Below, piece after piece: positions 46,917 to 57,970 of a stretch of 64,000 nucleotides of DNA. Made by a program: the position numbers and the translations under genes. Source of the DNA: Amphiura filiformis (lineage: Eukaryota; Echinodermata; Ophiuroidea; Amphilepidida; Amphiuridae); contig NC_092635.1 of assembly GCF_039555335.1 (NCBI RefSeq), positions 50,488,052 to 50,552,051 of the forward strand. Reading direction: 5' to 3'. Position 1 is the first letter of the stretch. Every line of letters starts with the position of its first letter. The notes under the pieces are model-generated. The model saw only the letters and a list, made by a program, of their open reading frames with translations, was not told where the DNA came from and searched no databases.

Positions 46917-47234
46917 AAGGGCATTTTGTGATCCACAGCATCATCCCCCAACTTTTCTCAAAAAAAGTTGAGATTTTTTATATCACTGGAAACCTCTGGC
47001 TACATAATGTACAAAATATTTCTTGCAGATTAATTTGTTTAGCAAAGTAATCGTGAAATTTGAATTTCGTTCTGGTATACCAGAACAAAATTGCAACACA
47101 TTGTCTACACATAACCATGCATAACTCGTAAAGGCAAAATCGGAATCAACTGAAATTTGTTAGAATAAGCTTTTTTGTGGATATCTACTGAAAAATGTCA
47201 TAAAAAGAGGATGCTAGGATCACGAAATACTCCT
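46917..47234. mobile_element. TTAA-flanked MITE, family A (complete copy)
   Basis: Between TTAA at 46913-46916 and 47235-47238; ends AAGGGCATTTTGTGATCC and GGATCACGAAATACTCCT. 318 bp. Confidence 0.8.
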
Positions 47235-47238
47235 TTAA

Positions 47239-48394
47239 TTCGCCATATAACATAATATAAACTCACCTTTACATTTTTTATTTTAAAATAATTTGATATT
47301 AATTCGCAATGTATAGTTTACTATATGATAGATGGTGGCAAGAACATTTATTAAGGACTGATTACTCACTGCAATCTTCACTCTTGTGTGTTTTGACTGT
47401 AAGTTTATGAATCAAATAAAAAAGATAGAAAGTAGCTTCACTTACGTTATGTGTCATTTTATTTATAACATAGAAGATATTAAATTAATAAAGTAAGACA
47501 ATTTATCTATCTATAAGTGCATGTCAAATGGGTACATTGTTCAATACTATAGGCCTACATGCATAAATTATGCCCATATTATAGCTAGGCCCTAAAAACT
47601 TTATTTTGCATCGGATTTTTCCCGTTGAAAAGGCAAAACTGATGTTTATGATAGCAACTATTTCATCAATAGCATTTTGAGTCATTTTTATCCATAAAAC
47701 GACACAGGATAGGATAGATAATTACTTTGACATCAATATGGTCCATATGATGAAGATTTTGATTCTTAGATCTGTTATCAACATGATATCACGCTGTTCA
47801 GTGGTCAAGGACCCCGGGTCAAAAGACACTGAAATGACATACTTTTCTTCTGCTGACCATATGATGCTGTATATTAACTATTATTGTTACATTTTAGGCC
47901 TATACCTAAAACTTTTAAAGTCATATTAATTCAAACCTAACTTTGGTAATACTCACTCGTTTTCATTCGTTGAAACGGCAAAACATACTTACTTTTCCTT
48001 ACAAATCGAATTAAATTATTTAAAAAAAATTCAACCACAAAAGTTTTTAAAAAAAATCATTCCAATACCAATAAAAATTAATCTCTTGAGCATACAAACA
48101 CCATCCCAGAAACAGGTACCAGCCCGATGGGCTGGCGAAAATGAACGAACAACATTTTAACATGTTAACTTCAATGTCATTTACTCAATCCATGTCAATA
48201 AGAGATAATTAATTAACCATTGTGAATGATGTACTTTGCTTTTGTGATTGAGACAATTCACCCTATTGACCTTTGTGCAAAGTAAAGATAAAGGTGAATA
48301 AAATCAAATATTATTCATTGTATTATGCAGTGGAGAATTTCAATGAGTGACCTTGTAAAAAAAAATGACAAGTTTCTTTGTCACAAGTTGTACT
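47239..48394. other. No gene recognised
   Basis: AT-rich intergenic DNA with two TAGGCCTA-type motifs. Nothing coding seen on either strand. Confidence 0.5.
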
Positions 48395-48655
48395 AGCCGA
48401 ATATACTGATTGAATTGGAATCGAAATGCACTAACAATATTGATTCTAATTGACATGATTGAAGTATTTCCCTTGTAAATTTTAATTTGATTTTAATCAA
48501 ATTAAAAGTTCGATTCCAATTCGATTCTCTGTTTCTCAAAACCATTTCAATGCAATTCCAATCCAATTTTTCAACACTCAAAGTTATTTTGATTCAATTC
48601 CAATTCAATTCTTGATCAACTAAAATAATTTCAATCAATTCCAATTTAAGTGATG
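48395..48655. repeat. Degenerate AATTCGATTC repeat, second block
   Basis: Same composition and motif variants as 45305-45600. Confidence 0.5.
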
Positions 48656-48659
48656 GGGT

Positions 48660-49610
48660 ATGAATGTTTGGACAGTATTTATTGTGGGACATTAGAGCAC
48701 ATCAGACATATCGAATTGCATTCTGAATACAAAGAATGTCCTTCTGATATCCAGTGGCGTAGATTTCTTTTTGACATGGGGGGGGGGGGATGGGGTTGGA
48801 AAAAATTCTTGAAGTATAGTGAAAGCAGCAGCTTTTGGCGACAGAATAAGTTAATGGTACAAATGCGCGCGAAGCAAAAAAAATTTTGCTATTTTTAAGC
48901 TAAACTGATGAAATATGGTGCAAAAGTGGAATAAATGCGCGAAGCGCTGAAAATTTTACTTTTGGGGCTAAAATGGGCAAATATGAGGTTAATTTGGTCA
49001 GAAACTTATATTCACATTGGGGGGATGATTGTATGGAGCATCCCCCCGGGATCTACGCCTATGCTGATATCAAATAATTTTGATTTTTTTTGAAATTCGC
49101 AATGTAATACACATTTTATGGCAAATCATTAAAAAATGTATATTTGTGATATTTATCAGTACTCGAAGTAAACTTTATAAATCTGATGATTTATACTTAA
49201 AGTGTATGTAGGTGGGATGAAAGCCGACGATCAATTGAAAAGTTTGACCTTTTGTATTGAAGATATGGATTTTTTTCCCAAAACACCAAAAAAAAAAAGG
49301 TCTTTTGGGGAAAAAATCCATTTCTTCAATGTGAAAGGTCCAAATATTCAATTGATCGTCGGCTTTTCTCCCAGCTACATACACTTTAAGAATATATCAT
49401 TAGATTTATAAAATTTACTTCGAGGACTGTTATATATATATCAAAAATGTGAAAAATATCAAATTTTAATAATTTGTCATAAAATTTGTCAGTTTTATAT
49501 CGTGATTTTCAAACTAAAATTATTTGATATCAGAAAGACATTCTTCGTATTCAGAATGCAATTCGATACGTCTGATGTGCTCTCATCATGTCCCAGAAAC
49601 TGTCGAAACG
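48660..49610. mobile_element. Foldback element with a hAT insertion in its left arm
   Basis: The left arm (about 48660-48751 joined to 49064-49275) is the inverse of the right arm (about 49295-49610). Matching blocks include GAGCACATCAGAC, GAATTGCATTCTGAATAC, TGATATCAAATAATTTT, AAAGTGTATGTAG and CCGACGATCAATTGAA. The tip lies at about 49285. Confidence 0.85.
48752..49063. mobile_element. Non-autonomous hAT element, complete, with 8-bp duplication
   Basis: Begins CAGTGGCGTAGAT and ends ATCTACGCCTATG. Flanked by exact CTGATATC duplications (48744-48751 and 49064-49071). The uninterrupted target survives in the opposite arm near 49527-49534 as GATATCAG. Relatives at 4620, 58520 and 61660. Confidence 0.88.
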
Positions 49611-49959
49611 CTTAAAACGCTCATTGATTGATTTTAATGACACTTTATTCTCTTTGCCCATCCCCCATTTTATCCCTGAACAATTTATGTGGGGGGAAAT
49701 TTTCCCCCGACTCCTCCTGGCTGTTGGATAAAATTGACAATTGATTTCGAGGTAAGAAATAGACATATTACGGTATGTCGGTTTCACTATTTAATGGCAG
49801 TGATCGCACGTTATAAACGCAGGTCATGTGTTTATGTCACATGATCAATTTATTAAAAGTGAGCAAATTAAAGAACGGCTGCATGTGATGTGAGCGGTAA
49901 ATTTTGTTTACAATTCCAAGGATCAACAGTTCAATACTGGACCAGATTTCAGCAGCAAA

Positions 49960-50046
49960 ATGGTGGGCGTTTACAAGGAGTGTTTTCTGATAGTGGTTTT
50001 GTCGCTACTGCTATTGAATACAGCGAAAGCACAATGTGGATATGAG
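49960..50046 (+). CDS. Signal-peptide first exon; possible lysosomal alpha-mannosidase
   Basis: ATG in the favourable context GCAAAATGG. 29 codons: a basic start, the hydrophobic core IVVLSLLLLNTAKA, then QCGYE and donor GAG|GTAAGC in phase 0. The exon ends right after a GYE tripeptide, where the mature chain of lysosomal alpha-mannosidases (MAN2B1) begins with GYE(S/T)CP. As I recall, human MAN2B1 also splits after that Glu in phase 0. Exon 2, with the metal-binding HTHDDVGW motif, was looked for downstream and is not in the window, so the intron would exceed 13.9 kb. A signal-peptide exon is well supported; the mannosidase identity is a hypothesis. Any other secreted protein starting QCGYE would fit. 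Confidence 0.5.
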
Positions 50047-50643
50047 GTAAGCTTACCGGCCCAAGTTAGTCACGATTTATCGCACTTTCAGTTTCCCACG
50101 CGTTTGAACGGGAATTGGATTGCGTACTTTTTCGATGTCTAGTGAGCAAATTTTTTCAATATTTTGAGAAAATGATGTCAAATTTTCTATTCTGTATTGT
50201 TTGGTAATAATGTCTTTTGCCAGGCCAATAGTATGTTTAAAGTTGTAATTTTGTGTTTTTGATCGCAAAGATCAGATATTTTCGTTCCCGATTCGAATTC
50301 TGAACCCTTCGCCGATTTCGGCAGAACTTTGACGATAATTTTGCCTTTTGGACACTAAAATGCTTTCGATCCTTAATTTTGTTTCAACCGAGTCTTAAAT
50401 TAGCAAGCACAATCTGGTTGGTACCACTTTTATATACATTGATGAAATTTTAAAGATTTTTTTCAAGTTTCTAACGGCGCAAATCGTTAAGTGTGTATTT
50501 CCCATTGACATCAAAATCCAGTCCTCAATATACATAGGTACGGCGTATATAGGACTGGCAAGTGAGTCTAGCCCAAGTCATAAATTCACTTAGTCTCAGG
50601 CTCAGCTCTTTTTGTTACCCCACTTTGCTTTGCTGCTCTTTGC

Positions 50644-51215
50644 CCCGGTGGGGTCACTCCCTGGCAGGGGGACGCATAGGACCGTTACCACAAGTACAAA
50701 TTACCCCCTTTTGCAGTGGATTTCAAGGACAAATCATGAAATTTTACCCCCTTTTTTTACTCCAAAACAAGGACAAAATGGTACTCTGAAACACCCCTAT
50801 TTTTTAGATTCTGAGGACACATTTGCAATTTTGACCCTATTTCAACATTTCAAGGAAGGGATTTTTAGGCCTATGAATGTTTTTTTTTCCAGTAATTAAC
50901 AAGGGCATCACAGAATTCAAGTAGTACCCCTTGCATATAAATCAGAACCGAGAACAATATTGATCACAGGATGAGTACAAAGTAAGAAACCAAATTTATT
51001 CCTGTGATTTTTTTATCTGGCCACGGGATCAGGAGAAAATACATGTAATAAGAACCCCTTTTTCAATTTCGCAGACATTTGTGCAATAAAACACCCCTAT
51101 TTTTCTAATTTCACAGAAAATTTTGTCCGCGGACATGCCCTAAATATGACCCCTTTTTCCTTGATTTTGGTAACGATCGTGCGGTCAGTGTTGAAAGTTG
51201 AGTGACCCCACCGGG
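50644..51215. mobile_element. G-rich hAT-like element with internal GACCC-type repeats (copy 2)
   Basis: 572 bp. Perfect ends CCCGGTGGGGTCACTC and GAGTGACCCCACCGGG between exact CTCTTTGC duplications (50636-50643 and 51216-51223). The interior has repeated ACCCC(C/T)TTTTT units separated by about 30-60 bp. Confidence 0.85.
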
Positions 51216-51223
51216 CTCTTTGC

Positions 51224-53921
51224 TATGTTTTCATTCAGTTGTATTAATAGTGCAACCAGTCAGTGAAATCACTTGACCAGTTGTCCTCTGAATCCCATCA
51301 TACTTACTGCGAGCTAAGTTCCGACTGATGCGATGAAGCAATCCTGTAATCCTCTCAATTGAAAGCCAACTTGAAATTTGTATATTTCCATGGCCGTCAA
51401 GTGGGCGGCTGGCCATGGCCACCCCACTTTTTGAGAAATTAGTTTTTCTTTATATCTTTTAGTTTGGGCATATATTTGTAATTTGGCCGCCCCACATTTG
51501 TGATGGCCGCCACACATTTTCAACCTTACGGCCCTGTTTTCATTCATTGCATGTATGATGAGCAAAATTAAAACACTTAAAATTACCTCGTGAGCCTTTC
51601 AGACTTAATTTTGAATTAACTCATTTCTGATCACACTGAAACAGCCATTGAGCTTGAATTAGAGCCATATTGTATTCCCCAGGCGGTAATGGAAGCGATA
51701 TCGCCAATTTTGCGGTCGCCATTGGATTAACACATAATCATGAAATCGTCACAAACAATTCTAAATTTGTTATGTGGTGTCAAAGCAAAATTATCTTACG
51801 ACAAAGTACCCCACTGCAAGTATGTTAATTTTCCATTTGTAATTGCTAGCCGTGTATTTTGTCAGCCCTGTATCTTCGCCAGCCTCGTAAGTCACATGTT
51901 GCGCTTCCTACGACGCCTGGTATTCCCATTTGCAGAGGAGGACTCCCTCAATATTTTTCAAAATCCTGTTTTTTCTTTCATGATTGCCATTCAAACTAAT
52001 AATAATATACCCTCAGTGCAAAAATCAAGACTTTAGGTGCTATTGTGTGGTCAAAATCCAAGATTTTCAATAAAGCGCAAGAACCGTCATTTTATTATTA
52101 TGATGGAAATATTAGTCAAACGCATACGCGATGTTCATAAGACAGTACATTGAATCACTCAAATGACTGAAGGGGAAGTGCAGCCACAATGACCCCCCCC
52201 CCGCCATTTGACAGCTGCCTCTCACTCAACGAACATAATGTATTGTTTTGCTGTCCCCTAGACCCCCTTTTGAATAATTTTGAACAAACTTTGGATAATT
52301 TCTCACTGAATTATGACCCATGATTTTCAGGGCCTAGATTTCGTGCCAGTTCGCGAGAATCAAAAACCATCCGAGTCGCTTCACTTACTGTATGATTAAA
52401 TGAAAGAAATTGATTCTCGCAACAAATGTTATGAGAATCATTACGAGAATCGATTCAGTGATTCTTGTCGAATCTCAGGTCCTGAGGTTCAAGAGGACAA
52501 GATGGGCGCGATACAACTGTACATAGGTTGTCTACCCATAAAATCCTGTAGAATGTAGAATGCCCTGTTTTTCTAAAGTACCGCAATGTTTTTCAAAAAT
52601 GTGTGAATTTAGAAAACTTTGCTTTTTACATTTTTTGTATATAACTGTTGGTTCTAATGTCATGACCCAAAATTGTCCAAGTCTCACCGATTGACCCCAT
52701 TTTAGGTGCTTATCTCAGAAAGACCCTCCTTTTTTGGTGTACTAATATTTTTTTAACCAAAAGTTTTGAATTGGTGTTCTTTTCCCCTTGATCTATTTGG
52801 GCAGAAATTTAACCAGAATTGCCTTGTGCATCTTCTTTATGACATTGTCCCTGTATAGTCCTTTTTAGAGCAGGTAAATTTGAAGAGTCAAACTCAAAGT
52901 GACTGTCTAGCTAGGGGGTGGTGGGGGGGGGGCTGTGAAAAATCTTTCCCCCTCTTGTGGCCCCCTCTTGTGGTGTCTTTTGGGACCATGTTCTTCATGA
53001 TGTTGGCATGTTCTGATTTACATCAAAGATGTTAGGTTTTTAATCACTAAAATGGATATGAAATTATACAAATCAATCTCACAAGGAAAGCAGGCCCTCT
53101 CCGAATCAATGCTGTACTTTGATCAGCTTGTAATCAGTGGGAATCGTTAGGTTTTTACCACTACCGTACGCCGAAAAGTGACCAACGTTGAAAGTGATAT
53201 ATATATTTTGCATGTCAAAGTATTACATGTATGACTTAACTTGTGATGCTTCTGGTGAGATGTCACAAGACAATCTCAAAATAAAATATATTGATATTAA
53301 TCTATGATGTTATAAGGCCCGCTGATTACGAGCTTATCAAAGTATAATAGAACCAGTTTAATGCTAGTTTCATTGTTGAAATAGTGGCATCCAACATTTT
53401 TCAATAAAAACTGAAGTACAATGACATCCAAAATTGAAGCTGTAAAATGAAAATTTAGTCCTTGGGATGATGTAAAAAATTAAAAATGTTGACCTTTTTT
53501 AAAGATAAAAATAATTTATTTTTAGGATCTTTGCTTTTATGTGCTTTGCAATGGAGAGGCTATTTGGTGGTTTGCGCCCTTGAGTTGGTTAAAAAAACCA
53601 CTCCCTCTGTTGATGAAACAATTTATACGGTAGTCTTTTTAGGTCAACATATAGAGGGGGACAGTCTTAGCCAGTAATCAGAAACCACCCGTCCAAGCAG
53701 ATACCAAAATTTGACCCTCAAATATAAAACAACTTGTCTATACCCATGGAAGGGTCACTGGGGTCAAATTTGTCCTGATTTGGCCTTTACATGTCACTCT
53801 GAATTAGTCTCAAGTTCACATAACCTTAAAATCATATGTTTTAGAGCTATCACATCTGTAAAATCCATTAAATCCACCTGTCTAAAATTAGATTAGCCCG
53901 GAACTAAGAACTAGTTTTTTA
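51224..53921. other. No gene recognised
   Basis: Long repeat-poor stretch in the presumed intron. GAATC/CGATTC-rich palindromic sequence at 52340-52490 and a poly-G run near 52918 are the only notable local features. Confidence 0.45.
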
Positions 53922-53929
53922 GTTGAACT

Positions 53930-54320
53930 GGGGGGGCACTTCCATATATATTGACATACCGTACGTCATGTGCCCATGAAAAGACCCCGGTATTTTTGGC
54001 AAATCCTACACCCAATGACCCAATTTTTTTCAGTAGCCTACACTGAATTCTTGAACAATTTGTCCTCAAAATTGAAATTTTGTGAGCAAAATAAATGAGT
54101 TTTGTCTATTTTGTACTGTAAAATTTGGTAAAAGAGCTCTATTTTTGATTGTCAATGATGTAAAATTTTGGGTGCTCCCATACAAAATCACCCAATTTTT
54201 GACATTGCCAACACCAAATGACCCCCTTTTTTTCTGAAAATTTCTACACCGATAGACCCCTAGTTTCATACGCTGGTGGGCACAGGTACGTCACTTTCAT
54301 ATTTGAGTGCCTCCCCCGGG
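53930..54320. mobile_element. G-rich hAT-like element with internal GACCC repeats (copy 3)
   Basis: 391 bp between exact GTTGAACT duplications (53922-53929 and 54321-54328). Ends GGGGGGGCACTTCC and GAGTGCCTCCCCCGGG. The interior repeats (A)GACCC(C/A) at about 30-60-bp spacing. Confidence 0.8.
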
Positions 54321-54328
54321 GTTGAACT

Positions 54329-56809
54329 AGTGCTCACAAATTAATGTTTTCTAATGGAACAGAGAAAGAAAAGGAAACAAAAGTGCAGTGATTTTTAGTG
54401 TGCTACATACAGGCATATAAACCCACCCTCCGGGGGAAAAAATCACCAACCCTGATATTATCAGATCCAATGATTTGTACAAAATGCACTGTTTTGTCAA
54501 AATAAACATAGTTCTATTTTCTAGGCATGTCCCGTATCTTAAAATCAAGAAGATAAGGATATTCTAAGGATATTTCTAGTTTTCAGTCTGCCATCCCAAC
54601 TAAATCTGTGAATGTGCTTAAATAAACACCTGCCATTCAAAAGTAAAAACAATTATGGAAAAAATGCTGGCATACTTTAATTGTCTTTTGGTGAATCTAT
54701 GCCCACCCCAATTCAATGTTGGACAAAACTGAAACCCATTATTATCAGCAGGTCCATGAGATCCTCCAAAATTGAAAGATGGGGAGTGGAGGAGTGGAGA
54801 AGGGTGAGATATATCAGAGAGTAGAGCCGGTGCTTCATGTGTGTTGCATTCACCACTCCAATTTTTTTAAAAATCTTTCGACAGCCATAGTGTTACTGTC
54901 TATGATTTATTAACAAATAATACAATACAAAAGATGGCTGATTTTATGATACAAAATTTTTAACACCAAAAAGGACAAAACGAAATGAAAACAAACAACA
55001 CAAAAAAGAATGACACAGACAAAAGGACAAGTTTCCCATGTTATTTTCATCAGGTGCAGAATGAGAAAAAAAAATAGTTTAAATAAAAATTCGTTTAAAA
55101 AAGGAATGTGGCGCCCAACTTGGACGTGATATGGTGAATTCCATGGTGTGTAGATTTGGTATTATAATGATTTTTCTAGGGAAGAGTAGAAGATGATCAA
55201 ATGCAAGAGGAATGTGTTTGATTGGGGAAGTTGTTCTGACAATCCAAATATAAACTTAGTCCACCTCAAATGACCTGTAACAATTTGTGATTGACATTAC
55301 TTAATTCACCTCGGATGACTTTGATCTGACATTTAACATTTTCGCGCTTACACCAATCATATCCATAACAATTTAACTCTTACAACTTCCTGTCAACTCT
55401 CTAATTTAAAACTCTAAATTTCTGTCTGTTTGCCCTTTCTGTCTTATACCATTTAGTACACTACAGTTTGTTACAATTATTAAGATAAGCAAACATTGCT
55501 GGGTAGATAACAGGATTTAGTTATTTACTTAATCCAATCATGGAGGTAGTAGCTAGTCCATTTTGGTCTTCAGTGTTTTAAAATACAACAATGTAGAACA
55601 TGTATAATTAATATGCCGTGTTGTTTGCATACAGTTTGCCGCCCAATTGTGCCACCATATTGCAACTTTGGCAACTTATATAGATTCTATGGTAATTAGC
55701 AAACAAAAGCCATCAGTTTAAGAGGCCTCGTTAATTGATCTTATCACTATGGACCACAAGGGTCTCATCCCAATGGCACAGTCCAATAACCTCAATTACA
55801 TAATCATAGTGCAAAATTTGACCTCAAGTTGCAGAGTATGAGTTTGTGTTCCCAAATTTTCAAAGGATGAATGTACAAATGTATTAGGGTTTAAGAACTG
55901 TTCCCATGATAGATGAGCATGTTGTGGATCCTAGTGTATGGTCAAATGTCACCGTCTATCGGGTTCTAAGGCACACGGTAAACTGGTTGACGCATACAAA
56001 GGTCAGGATTTATTTGGTGTTTTTATAAATCCTAATTTTGTATTTTAAACAAAGAATATCGCTCACCATTTTATCCCGTGCATATCAGAAAACAATAATA
56101 AAATAAAATCCAAGCAAATTGTGGTTTTATTTCTGAGCTGGGCATAATTTTAGCAAAACAATTGCGAAGTCAATCTAGCAAGAGTGAAATTAGAAGCTTT
56201 TCACAAAGTCATGCCTATATTGTGGCGCGTCTCCGTAGAGGGCGCCACAAAAAGAGGAAATGCAAATAAAAAGTATTAAAAACAGATTGGCAGGCAAAGT
56301 CACCACTCCAATTTTGGTATAAAGGCACACATTTCAATTGTTTAGTACAAGTGTGCCAACTTCTTTTTTCCAGGATTTGCAGACTTGAGGGTAAAAAGTC
56401 AAAATTGTGTATTTTGTGTCAAATAAGATTAACCTGTGAAACCTGGTTGGCAGGGTCTTGCATTGAATGTCACAATGAAAGATTAGCTATCTGATTATAT
56501 AGGTTTCTGAATAATCAAAATCCTGAACATTTGTTATTCAACGATTCTTACATGATTGTTGGCAGTAAGTCAATTCAGCACGTCATTGACTGAGACCAAA
56601 TTGCAAGGATATTATTTATGCTCCTAGCTAAATGATAACTTCAATATTTCATGGTCCAAAGGCAAAGCTTCAGCTGTGCACACCCCCTCCCGCAAACAAA
56701 ATGCCAAACTGAATAAAAAGGTTCACTTTTTTTTGTAAAAAACATTGAAAGTCAGTCCTTTCTTGAAGGAAAAGTTTAATATGATATTTGTGTACATCCA
56801 TATGAAAAT
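54329..56809. other. No gene recognised
   Basis: AT-rich presumed intron. No coding similarity, and no inverted-repeat element with confident borders. Confidence 0.45.
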
Positions 56810-57036
56810 GATGCACTTGTCGGCTGCTAGATGCTACATAATAGCTAGGAATAAATACCAAGCGGAGGTCACTTCAAATCATCCTAAGTCGCATGGTTTA
56901 GGGATACAGAGAGCATACCTGAACCATGTGACTGACTTGGGGATGATTGGAAGTGACCTCCACTTGAGATGAGTCTGGTATTTTGTTCCTAGCTATTATT
57001 TGAAATGAGACACATGTAGCAGCCGACAAGTGCATC
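56810..57036. mobile_element. Hairpin MITE (GATGCACTTGTCGGCTGCTA termini)
   Basis: Near-perfect arms: GATGCACTTGTCGGCTGCTA and TAGCAGCCGACAAGTGCATC, with inner ATAGCTAGGAA/TTCCTAGCTAT and GGAGGTCACTTC/GAAGTGACCTCC. 227 bp. Confidence 0.75.
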
Positions 57037-57368
57037 TAACGCTTGGTACCGAAAATTTGCTTAAATATAACTGTTTCCCGTCTCCGTTCATGTTATAGCG
57101 TAGAATAATTAAATGTTAAGTAATTTGATTGGATGATATACTGTAAATTTTGAGAAATTTTATGTCATTTGATCGAATCATTAACAAAAATTTCAATTGG
57201 GATTTATAACAAGTCTAATATAATACTTAATAGCATAAAAGCTTTGTTGGTAATGCTTAATAGCTTTAGTAATGCTTAAAGGCTTTTTAATGCCTAATAG
57301 CTATTTTTAATAGCTTTTGAATAGTCGAGTCTTTTGGCAGCAAGTGCAGAATCATTTTGGTTTGTAGG

Positions 57369-57426
57369 ACAATACAATACAATACAATACAATACAATAC
57401 AATACAATACAACACAATACAATACA
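57369..57426. repeat. (CAATA)n microsatellite
   Basis: About eleven pentamer units with one CAACA variant, followed by 'gatttatatgacacctgg', which resembles a LINE 3' end; it may be a LINE tail. Confidence 0.85.
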
Positions 57427-57887
57427 GATTTATATGACACCTGGAGGGCACTCGAGGTAGCAGCAAGTAACAGGAGCGGATCCAGGAATTTTCAATAGAG
57501 GGGGCGTCGAGCCACCGCCACACAAAGTCAGGCGCCGATCTGCAAAAAATAGAGGGGTGCCCCCCTCTCAATGCGCCCCTGAGTAAGTCTTTGTCAGCAG
57601 GCCCACTTACATTTTGTATTAGGCCAATACTTTATACTGGTGACAAAAAAAACACCTATGAACATTGAACAAGAAATAAAACATAAAAAACAAAAATAGA
57701 AATTTGCCTTAAAATACTAAGTAAACTACATAATGTGGACAACACTGTCCATGGTAAACTTGTTACTATGTAAAAATTAACACATTTAAATCACAACACT
57801 TCATTAAAATGCTCTTGACATGAGATGAGTTTTTAACAGTTTCTTATATGCAGCAGTTCAATTGGCAGTTCATTCAGCAATTGGGCT

Positions 57888-57955
57888 ATTCAACCCCTGT
57901 GGAAGATTTTAGAAGTATCTTCCACAGGGGAGTATGAATTTCAAATGGAATGAGC
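57888..57955. repeat. CCCTGTGGAAGAT hairpin
   Basis: CCCCTGTGGAAGATTTTAGA and its arm TATCTTCCACAGGGG. A single hairpin of the family seen twice at 11271-12325. Confidence 0.6.
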
Positions 57956-57970
57956 ACATTAGGCAGCTTC

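Noticed and set aside
45305-48655. One LTR retrotransposon with AATTCGATTC-rich LTRs
   Set aside because: The two blocks are low-complexity and do not align as long direct repeats; no gag/pol frame lies between them.
49175-49411. Two mirror-image frames of 69 codons as a gene pair
   Set aside because: They are the two arms of a foldback element read on opposite strands.
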